Positions 1-5,932 of a stretch of DNA of 14,114 nt are shown piece by piece. The notes under the pieces were generated by a model, which was given only the letters and a program-made list of their open reading frames with translations, was not told the DNA's origin and ran no database searches. The position numbers were made by a program, and so were the translations under genes. Each line of letters starts with the position of its first letter. Position 1 is the first letter of the stretch. Source of the stretch: Pseudomonadota bacterium. GTDB lineage: Bacteria > Pseudomonadota > Alphaproteobacteria > Rhizobiales > Hyphomicrobiaceae. The stretch covers positions 1 to 14,114 of the forward strand of contig JAEYPL010000204.1 of NCBI GenBank assembly GCA_023410905.1, read 5' to 3'.

Positions 1-1024
1 GTTTTTTTCTGGCCGTTTCGTAGGCCTCGAGTGCGCCGGCTTGATCATCCGGACGCTCGGCGAGCTCCTTGGCGAGGACGAGTGCGTCCTCGAGAGCCAT
101 GACGCCACCCTGGGCGAGAAAGGGGAATACGGGATGCGCGGCATCGCCAGCGAGCGCGATCCGCCCCTTGGCGAGGTGCTTCAGCGGGTCGGTCTCGAAG
201 AGGGCCCAGCGCCGCCATTCCGGTGCGCGCGAGAGAACAGTGCGCAGGACTGGTGCGAAACCGGCCAGATGAGGTTCGAGCGCCCGCCAGTCGTTCGGCG
301 CGGCCCAGTCATCGGTCATGCGGTCATCGGGTACGATCGCCACAACGGCAATTTGCTCACCGGCAGCCACCGGATAGTGGACGACGTGTGCGCCGGGCGC
401 GAGCCACACGCCCATGGAAGCCGTATTGCCCAGAGCTGCGGCATCTCCTGGGGTAAGCAGGGTCCGCGAAGCTGCTTTGCCGGAAAAGCGCAGTTGAGCC
501 TCGGGTGCGAGCATTGCGCGCACGCGCGAGCGAATGCCGTCGGCGCCGATCAGCACCCGACCGCGTGCGATCTCGCCTGAGGCTGCGCGCGCGGTGACGT
601 GTTCGGCCTCCTTCGTGATCTCGGTGACAGCGAAACTGGTCGTGATCGTGATGCCGGTTGTCGTGCTGGCGCCCGCGAGGAGCGCCTCCTGCAGATCCCG
701 GCGATGGGCGACCCAGTACGGTGCGCCGTGGCGTTCGGCTATCCAGTTCCCGAGCGGCATCCGCGTGAGCACGCGCCCCGTGGCGCCTTGATGAACAGTG
801 ATTTCCTCAGGTGCGCTGACGCGCGCGGCGAGGCCTGGGGCGACGCCGATCGCCTCCAGCGCGCGAACGCCGTTCGGACCGATCTGAATGCCCGCGCCGG
901 CTTCGGAGAAGCGTTCACGCTTCTCGAGAATGTGGGAAGGAATGCCGCGCTTGGCGAGAGCAAGTGCGGTTGCGAGCCCGGCGATGCCGCCGCCGGCGAT
1001 CAGGACGGGCTCATCTCGTGCCAT
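1..1024 (-). CDS. FAD-dependent monooxygenase (class A, salicylate hydroxylase/UbiH-like), 3' end cut off by window edge
   Basis: The minus-strand frame from the ATG at 1024-1022 stays open to position 1, giving 341 codons that end mid-gene. Class A flavoprotein monooxygenases are usually close to 400 residues, so roughly 50-60 C-terminal residues are missing. Seen directly: an N-terminal Rossmann dinucleotide-binding motif (VLIAGGGIAGLATALALA, about residues 7-24), a DG motif (LIGADGIRSRVR) and the second FAD-contacting GD motif (RIALAGDAAHPVFPF), in the family's usual order. The family uses NAD(P)H and O2 to hydroxylate aromatic or quinone-like substrates. The substrate cannot be told from sequence; salicylate, 3-hydroxybenzoate and ubiquinone precursors are all possible. 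It starts only 9 bases after the stop of the zinc-finger gene, so the two are probably co-transcribed. The Shine-Dalgarno is weak. No membrane segment is apparent, so it is probably cytosolic. Confidence 0.9.
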   Translation of the reverse strand, partial: MARDEPVLIAGGGIAGLATALALAKRGIPSHILEKRERFSEAGAGIQIGPNGVRALEAIGVAPGLAARVSAPEEITVHQGATGRVLTRMPLGNWIAERHGAPYWVAHRRDLQEALLAGASTTTGITITTSFAVTEITKEAEHVTARAASGEIARGRVLIGADGIRSRVRAMLAPEAQLRFSGKAASRTLLTPGDAAALGNTASMGVWLAPGAHVVHYPVAAGEQIAVVAIVPDDRMTDDWAAPNDWRALEPHLAGFAPVLRTVLSRAPEWRRWALFETDPLKHLAKGRIALAGDAAHPVFPFLAQGGVMALEDALVLAKELAERPDDQAGALEAYETARKK

Positions 1025-1033
1025 GCGGGGTGC

Positions 1034-1285
1034 TCAAACCCCCTCTGCCTCCGCCTCGACGAGGCAACCCTTCGGTTCCGATTCGCCGGCGCCGAGGCGA
1101 GGATCATATACGTAGAGCGTCGAGCAGTAGGGACAGAGGACCTGGGAGTCCGCCCCCATGTCGAGATAAACATGAGGATGATCATAGGGCGCCCGCGCAC
1201 CCATGCACTGGAGCTCCTTGGCGCCGATGTAGATTTTCTCGACGCCGAGGTCATTGGCAAAATGCGGCACGACGCTCGCGGCCAT
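1034..1285 (-). CDS. Small CHCC-type zinc-finger protein (NDUFS6 C-terminal-like)
   Basis: The product is 83 residues. I start it at the ATG at 1285-1283, preceded by a GAGGA-like ribosome-binding site. The frame is open further upstream to 1393, but those codons read like non-coding sequence. The signature is C-x8-H followed by CPYC, within the stretches LQCMGARAPYDHPHVYLDMG and VLCPYCSTLYVYD. This matches the CHCC zinc-finger family (zf-CHCC), related to the C-terminal domain of the complex I accessory subunit NDUFS6. Many alphaproteobacteria encode such a stand-alone protein of 60-90 residues. Known: in mitochondria the motif binds zinc and supports complex I assembly. Inferred: a similar small zinc-binding role here, with the partner unknown. 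It is first in a probable two-gene operon with the FAD monooxygenase. Confidence 0.85.
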   Translation of the reverse strand: MAASVVPHFANDLGVEKIYIGAKELQCMGARAPYDHPHVYLDMGADSQVLCPYCSTLYVYDPRLGAGESEPKGCLVEAEAEGV

Positions 1286-1448
1286 CGGCAGGGTCCTCGG
1301 GGCTGGGCGGCATCGGTAGGCCGCTTCGGATAAACGTGCGGCGCACCATAGCGGCTGACTTGCCAAAATGGTAGGGGAGCCCTTAGCGGGCAATGTCGCA
1401 GCTCGAACGTCACTGTGGGGGCTGGCTAGCTCGCCGGAAGGAAGACTT
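1286..1448. promoter_or_regulatory. Divergent intergenic region between the zinc-finger operon and the M20 peptidase gene
   Basis: These 163 bases separate two genes transcribed away from each other, so at least two promoters must lie here or just outside. I found no convincing -35/-10 pair. TTGCCA at 1360-1365 has only a poor -10 at a 17-base spacing. A short inverted repeat, GCCC-TTAGC-GGGC, lies around 1380-1392. The purine-rich GGAAGGAAG before 1449 is a good Shine-Dalgarno for the peptidase. Confidence 0.45.
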
Positions 1449-2675
1449 ATGCAACGCGATCATACCAAGGAAATCGCGGAAATCCTCCGTGACCCGGCCT
1501 TCAAAAGGGCCGTTGAAACACTTGACGCCGAGCACGAGCGGACCGTCGCCGACATCATCACGCTGACCGAGATCCCCTCTCCGCCATTCAAGGAAGACGT
1601 ACGCGCCGCAGCCTACCTCGACATGCTGCGTGCGCACGGCCTCGATGACGTCGAGCAGGACGAGATCGGGAATGTCATGGGCGTGCGGCGGGGGATCGGC
1701 AACGGATCGCTGATCGCCGTCGCTGCGCACCTCGATACGGTCTTTCCCGAAGGCACCGACGTGACCGTGCGGCGCGAAGGCACCAAGCTCTTTGCACCGG
1801 GAGTCGGCGACGATACCCGCAGCCTCGCCGTGCTCCTCGCCTTCCTTCGCGCGATGGACGCCGCCAAGATTCGCACGCGCAACGATATTCTCATCGTTGG
1901 GGACGTCGGCGAGGAAGGCCGCGGCGACCTGCGCGGTGTGCGCCACCTGTTCACGAAGGGCCGATACCGCGACAAGATCGAAGCATTCTTCACCGTCGAC
2001 AGTCCCAACATGGACACGATTGTCGTCGGTGGCGTCGGTTCGAAGCGCTATTCCGTGCGTTTCAGGGGGCCTGGCGGGCATAGCTTCGGCGCCTTCGGCA
2101 TCGTCAATCCGATGTATGCCATGGCACAGGCAATCGTCGCGCTCAGCCGCATCGAAGTCCCCGCCGAACCGGCCACCACATATTGCGTCTCGATCGTCGG
2201 TGGAGGCACATCCATCAACGCGATCCCAGAGGAAACCTGGATCGATATCGATCTGCGGTCCGAATCGGCGAGTGAGCTTGCGAAGCTCGATGCCCGTTGC
2301 CGCGAGATCCTCATGGCGGCCGTCGAGCAGGAAAATGCGGCCCGCTCGACGAAAGAGGGTGCGATCACGCTGGAAATCAAACAGGTCGGCGATCGTCCGG
2401 CGGGGAGCACGCATCGACACGCGGACATCACGGAGTACGCGACCGCCGCCTATCGGGCCCACGGATTCGAGCCTGGGCATGAGCCGTCATCGACCGACGC
2501 CAACATCCCGATGAGTCTCGGCATCCCCGCCATCAAGATCGGGTCGGGTGGGACCGGCGGTCGGGCGCATTCCCTGGCGGAATGGATCGACGTCGAAAAG
2601 ACGGCCAGCGTCGCCGGCATGAGTGCCAGTCTTGCGGCCATCCTCGCTGTGGCAGGCTTTGAACGCGGTCAATAA
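1449..2675 (+). CDS. M20-family zinc metallopeptidase (peptidase T / ArgE-like)
   Basis: The product is 408 residues. I chose the ATG at 1449 because it follows a GGAAGGAAG ribosome-binding site and begins sequence of normal composition; the frame is open back to 1368 with unlikely residues. Visible M20 hallmarks are HLDTV with metal ligand His94, GVGDDT with bridging Asp121, GDVGEEGRGD with the catalytic and ligand Glu pair 155/156, and TVDSP with Asp184. The dimerisation-domain motif GPGGHSFG follows, and then a late AHSLAEW with ligand His374. Known: M20 enzymes use a di-zinc centre to cleave small peptides or N-acyl amino acids in the cytosol. The substrate cannot be assigned; overall layout is closer to tripeptidase/peptidase T-like members than to ArgE or DapE. 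No signal peptide is visible. It is followed after 19 bases by an alpha/beta hydrolase gene, probably in one transcript. Confidence 0.92.
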   Translation: MQRDHTKEIAEILRDPAFKRAVETLDAEHERTVADIITLTEIPSPPFKEDVRAAAYLDMLRAHGLDDVEQDEIGNVMGVRRGIGNGSLIAVAAHLDTVFPEGTDVTVRREGTKLFAPGVGDDTRSLAVLLAFLRAMDAAKIRTRNDILIVGDVGEEGRGDLRGVRHLFTKGRYRDKIEAFFTVDSPNMDTIVVGGVGSKRYSVRFRGPGGHSFGAFGIVNPMYAMAQAIVALSRIEVPAEPATTYCVSIVGGGTSINAIPEETWIDIDLRSESASELAKLDARCREILMAAVEQENAARSTKEGAITLEIKQVGDRPAGSTHRHADITEYATAAYRAHGFEPGHEPSSTDANIPMSLGIPAIKIGSGGTGGRAHSLAEWIDVEKTASVAGMSASLAAILAVAGFERGQ

Positions 2676-2694
2676 TCGGGATACCGGAAGCTTC

Positions 2695-3447
2695 ATGCCG
2701 ACATTCGACCACGATGGGATCGAGATCGCCTACCTGGATGAGGGGGAGGGCGAGCCTATCCTGCTTATCCACGGATTTGCTTCCAATCGGACGGTGAATT
2801 GGGTTGATACGGGCTGGGTGAAGGCGCTTGTCGCGGACGGCCGTCGGGTGATCGCCATCGATAATCGTGGACACGGCGAGAGCGCGAAGCTCTATGATCC
2901 GGCGGCCTACACGGCACCCGCCATGGCGGAAGACGCACGCGCACTGCTCGATCATCTCGGCATCGCGCGGGCCGATGTCATGGGCTACTCCATGGGTGCG
3001 CGCATCACGGCATTCCTCGCCATGGCCCATCCGGCGCGCGTGCGGTCCGCGATCTTCGGCGGGCTCGGCATCAATATGGTGCGTCCCATGGCCGGCACGG
3101 GGCCGATCGCTCACGCGCTCGAGGCGCCGACGATCGACGACGTGACGAGCCAGACGGCCCGCACGTTCCGCGCCTTCGCCGAGCAAACACGCAGCGATCT
3201 CAAGGCGTTGGCTGCGTGCATTCGTGGCGCGCGCGATCCGATCCGGCCAGAGACACTGGCAGCGCTCTCGTGTCCCGTTCTGGTCGCGGTCGGCAGCGAG
3301 GATGTGATCGGCGGCTCGGCGGAAGATCTCGCGGCGATCATTCCTGGTGCCGAGGCGCTGGTGATCGAAGGTCGGGATCACATGAAGGCGGTCGGGGATC
3401 GGCGCTACAAGGACGGGGTCATCGCTTTCCTGAAGCGCCGGCCCTGA
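2695..3447 (+). CDS. Alpha/beta-fold hydrolase
   Basis: The product is 250 residues, a normal length for a minimal alpha/beta hydrolase. The ATG at 2695 has GGAAG 5 bases upstream; the open frame before it overlaps the peptidase gene and is not used. The order of motifs is typical: LLIHGFASN (oxyanion-hole HG, residues 26-27), DNRGHGES after strand 4, the nucleophile elbow GYSMGA with Ser99, VGSEDVIGG with the probable acid Asp203, and EGRDHM with His229. The catalytic triad is therefore complete. The family covers esterases, lactonases, C-C hydrolases and haloperoxidase-like enzymes. Sequence alone does not choose among them. There is no signal peptide, so it is probably cytosolic. It is likely co-transcribed with the M20 peptidase 19 bases upstream. 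Confidence 0.92.
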   Translation: MPTFDHDGIEIAYLDEGEGEPILLIHGFASNRTVNWVDTGWVKALVADGRRVIAIDNRGHGESAKLYDPAAYTAPAMAEDARALLDHLGIARADVMGYSMGARITAFLAMAHPARVRSAIFGGLGINMVRPMAGTGPIAHALEAPTIDDVTSQTARTFRAFAEQTRSDLKALAACIRGARDPIRPETLAALSCPVLVAVGSEDVIGGSAEDLAAIIPGAEALVIEGRDHMKAVGDRRYKDGVIAFLKRRP

Positions 3448-3614
3448 GACTGCTGCATGAACAGCCGAATTTCCGCCACCTTGCTCGCGCAACTTTTTTA
3501 ACGAGCGGCCTGTAGATTCGTTAGTGATTCCGGGGATGGCCGCAGCGAGGGGGACAGATTGGCCGTGTCGGGGTGCGACCACTGCTGGTCGCCGAAGCCT
3601 GTGACGGATCCGGC
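3448..3614 (+). promoter_or_regulatory. Leader region of the lptFGD operon
   Basis: These 167 bases precede the first lpt gene and should contain its promoter. I see no clear sigma70-type pair. Notable elements are a T-run (3494-3499) preceded by the weak stem TTGC-TCGC-GCAA, a TTAAC half-site right after it, two GATTC sites (GANTC, 3515-3519 and 3526-3530), and a stem-loop at 3575-3592. None is strong enough alone to define a promoter or terminator. Confidence 0.4.
3575..3592 (+). other. Stem-loop in the lptF leader
   Basis: The arms GCGACCA and TGGTCGC are perfectly complementary over 7 bases around a CTGC loop. It lies 22 bases upstream of the lptF ATG. No T-run follows, so it is not a rho-independent terminator. 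It could influence mRNA stability or be incidental. Confidence 0.35.
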
Positions 3615-4838
3615 ATGAGCACGCTCTCACGCTACATCTTCCGTCAGGCAGCGGTGACGACGGTGGTGATCGTTTTCTCGCTGACCTCGCTCGTGTGGAT
3701 CGCGCTTGCGCTCCGCCAGCTCAATCTCGTGACCGCGCAGGGCCAGGACGCGCTGGCGTTCCTCAAGATCACGCTGCTCGGCCTGCCGGGCCTGATGACC
3801 GTCATTGCGCCGGTCGCGCTGTTGATCGCTGCCATCCAGCTCCTCAATCGCCTGAGCGCCGACAGCGAGCTGATCGTCATGACGGCGGCCGGTGCCAAGG
3901 TCTGGGCGCCGGCGCGGCCGCTTCTGCTGCTTGCTGTGCTCGTCAGTCTCGTCGTTCTCCTCTTCAATTTCCTCGTGATGCCCTGGGCGAATCGCGAGTT
4001 GCGCGAGGCCATCGTCGCCGTGCGCACGGATCTGATCACGCAGGTCATCCAGCCCGGCCGTTTCACCAGCCCCGAGCGCGGCCTCACGTTCCATGTCCGC
4101 GATCGCGCGCACTCCGGCGAGTTGCTCGGTCTCGTCGTCAATGACGCGCGCGACGGCAAACAGACGACGACGTTTCTCGCTGACCGCGCGCGGATCGTGA
4201 AGCAGGGTGGCGAGACGTTCATGCTCATGCAGAACGGGCACATCCTGCGCCGCGCGGCACCGGGAGAGCCGACCCAGATCATCGTCTTCGAGACTTATGG
4301 CGTCGATCTCGCGCACTTCGAAGCTCGGGCGGAACAGCGCGGCCTGCGCCCGCGCGAGCGCTACATCGGTGAGCTGCTCTATCCCGATCCCGAGGACATA
4401 AAGACGCCGCGCGCACGCAACGGGATCATCGAGGAGCTGCACGAGCGCCTGTCGAGTCCCCTCTATCCGCTCACATTCGTGCTCATTGCGGTGGCGATGC
4501 TCGGACAGGCGCGGACGACCCGGCAAGGTCGCGGGCAGGCGCTGGTGCTGGCTTTCGTGCTGGCAACCGCGGCACGTGTTGCCGGTCTGACGGTCAACAA
4601 CCTCATCAGCGTGAGCCCCTCGGCGGTGCCGTTCGTCTATGCCATCCCGCTCGGCGCGGCCCTGCTCGCGGCGCTGCACGCGAATGCCGGCATGCGCCCA
4701 CGCCGCACGAATACGCCCCTCGCACGCCTGGGGCTGGCCATAGGGGACATGGTCGACCGGGTTCGCGAGCGCTGGAACGCTCGGCGGCAGCCGACGCCCC
4801 AGGCGCGATCTCATCGTATGGGGGCGCCCGGCAGATGA
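3615..4838 (+). CDS. lptF: LPS export ABC transporter permease LptF
   Basis: The product is 407 residues, somewhat longer than the roughly 360 typical of E. coli LptF because of a basic C-terminal tail. I start it at the ATG at 3615 (MSTLSRYIFRQ), which matches the usual LptF beginning; an in-frame GTG at 3573 would add 14 unlikely residues. Membrane helices are visible at about residues 10-35, 50-75 and 98-120. A hydrophilic periplasmic beta-jellyroll follows at roughly 140-270, then three more helices before the tail, which is the LptF/LptG (YjgP/YjgQ) architecture. Known: LptF and LptG pair with the LptB ATPase to extract LPS from the inner membrane and pass it through LptC and LptA to LptD. 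The stop overlaps the lptG start as ATGA, indicating translational coupling. Being first and of the F type by gene order, it is assigned lptF. Confidence 0.93.
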   Translation: MSTLSRYIFRQAAVTTVVIVFSLTSLVWIALALRQLNLVTAQGQDALAFLKITLLGLPGLMTVIAPVALLIAAIQLLNRLSADSELIVMTAAGAKVWAPARPLLLLAVLVSLVVLLFNFLVMPWANRELREAIVAVRTDLITQVIQPGRFTSPERGLTFHVRDRAHSGELLGLVVNDARDGKQTTTFLADRARIVKQGGETFMLMQNGHILRRAAPGEPTQIIVFETYGVDLAHFEARAEQRGLRPRERYIGELLYPDPEDIKTPRARNGIIEELHERLSSPLYPLTFVLIAVAMLGQARTTRQGRGQALVLAFVLATAARVAGLTVNNLISVSPSAVPFVYAIPLGAALLAALHANAGMRPRRTNTPLARLGLAIGDMVDRVRERWNARRQPTPQARSHRMGAPGR

Positions 4839-5932
4839 GAGGAATATTCGGAACGCTCGGCCGCTATGTCGGGGGACGGTTCGTCCTCGCGATGGTGGGT
4901 ACGCTCGCCGTCTGCTCGTCGCTGATCGTCATGATCGATCTGGTCGAGCTTCTGCGAATGACCGGGCGCCAGGGGAGCATTCCGGTCCTCTCCGTCGCCT
5001 TGATCGTCGGGCTTCGCCTCTCGAGCTACATCGAAGTGCTGCTGCCATTCTGTGTCCTGGTCGGCGCCGGTGTCGCGCTCATCCAGCTCAACCGCCGGTC
5101 CGAGCTTGCCGTCATGCGGGCGGCTGGAATGTCGGCGTGGCAGTTCATCGGGCCAGGAATTCTGGTCGCAATGATCCTCGGCGTGCTCGCGACCATCGCC
5201 TTCAATCCGCTTGCCGCCATTACGCGGGCAGAGGCTGACCGTCTGCTGGCAGAGCTTTACGGGCGCGAGGCGTCGGTGCTCGGCGGCGGGGCGAGCGGCG
5301 CCTGGTTGCGACAGCAAGGCGTTGACGGATCATCTGTTCTTAGTGCGAGCGCCGCGTCGCGCGATGGGCTGATCGTATACAACCCGACGTTGCTGCAGTT
5401 CGATGCCGACGGGCGGTTCGTGGAGCGCATCGAAGGGGTTCGCGCCGTGCTCCGCGACGGGTACTGGCAGTTCGAGCAGGCCAAGGTTGCTCGCCCCGGC
5501 CGGGAGCCCGAGCATTTCGATCTCTACGCGGCCAGTACCTACCTGACGCCGGATCGGATCGGAGATGCACTCGGTTCAGCCATTTCGCTGTCGTTCTGGC
5601 AACTGCCGGGCGTTATTCGTGAAACGGAGCGCGCAGGCCTCTCTGCAGCCCGATTCCAAGTCCAGTACGATCTCCATCTGAGCCGCCCTATGTTGCTGGC
5701 GGTGATGGTTCTTTTGGCCGCATCTGTGTCTTTGCGGTCATTCCGCTCAGGTGGCTTACAGACTATGGTGGGAATGGGGGCGATCGGGGGCTTAGGATTT
5801 CTCCTTTTCTCCGAAGTTTCTCGGCAGGTTGGGGTGGCCGGACTGACGCCGTCTCTTATGGCGGTATGGGTGCCGGTGCTGGTCGCGTTGTGCGGGTCGT
5901 TGACGGTGCTTCTGCACCAGGAGGACGGCTAG
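4835..5932 (+). CDS. lptG: LPS export ABC transporter permease LptG
   Basis: The product is 365 residues, close to the usual LptG length. The ATG at 4835 overlaps the lptF TGA by four bases. The family layout is clear. N-terminal helices include VLAMVGTLAVCSSLIVMIDL, and the segment SSYIEVLLPFCVLVGAGVAL precedes the conserved NRRSELAVMRAAGMS coupling region. A central periplasmic domain of about residues 135-265 follows, and then a final helix cluster (MLLAVMVLLAASVSLRS and onward). Known: it forms the LptB2FG inner-membrane complex with LptF and drives LPS extraction. The stop TAG (5930-5932) is followed directly by the GTG of lptD, so the three genes form one unit. The Shine-Dalgarno for lptD lies inside the lptG 3' end. 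Confidence 0.93.
   Translation: MRGIFGTLGRYVGGRFVLAMVGTLAVCSSLIVMIDLVELLRMTGRQGSIPVLSVALIVGLRLSSYIEVLLPFCVLVGAGVALIQLNRRSELAVMRAAGMSAWQFIGPGILVAMILGVLATIAFNPLAAITRAEADRLLAELYGREASVLGGGASGAWLRQQGVDGSSVLSASAASRDGLIVYNPTLLQFDADGRFVERIEGVRAVLRDGYWQFEQAKVARPGREPEHFDLYAASTYLTPDRIGDALGSAISLSFWQLPGVIRETERAGLSAARFQVQYDLHLSRPMLLAVMVLLAASVSLRSFRSGGLQTMVGMGAIGGLGFLLFSEVSRQVGVAGLTPSLMAVWVPVLVALCGSLTVLLHQEDG
5919..5924 (+). promoter_or_regulatory. Shine-Dalgarno of lptD, deciding a GTG start
   Basis: AGGAGG lies 8 bases before the GTG at 5933, which abuts the lptG stop codon. No comparable site precedes the in-frame ATG at 5987, where the signal-peptide-like segment begins. The GTG is therefore favoured, at the cost of an 18-residue leader before the basic and hydrophobic signal region. 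Confidence 0.6.

Noticed and set aside
1360..1388. Sigma70 promoter with TTGCCA and a -10 seventeen bases on
   Set aside because: The -10 position reads TTAGCG, which hardly matches TATAAT.
1410..2480. A 356-codon minus-strand frame opposite the M20 peptidase
   Set aside because: It is antisense to a gene with all catalytic motifs in place, and its own translation lacks any family motif.
3480..3500. Rho-independent terminator (TTGC-TCGC-GCAA followed by six T) after the hydrolase gene
   Set aside because: The stem has only four pairs with two A-T, too weak to call despite the T-run.
2533..3630. A 365-codon minus-strand frame opposite the alpha/beta hydrolase
   Set aside because: Same GC-bias artefact; the sense strand has the complete catalytic triad.
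3627..4814. A 395-codon minus-strand frame opposite lptF
   Set aside because: It is a mirror of lptF codon bias: highly charged, His/Arg-rich translation, no recognisable domain.
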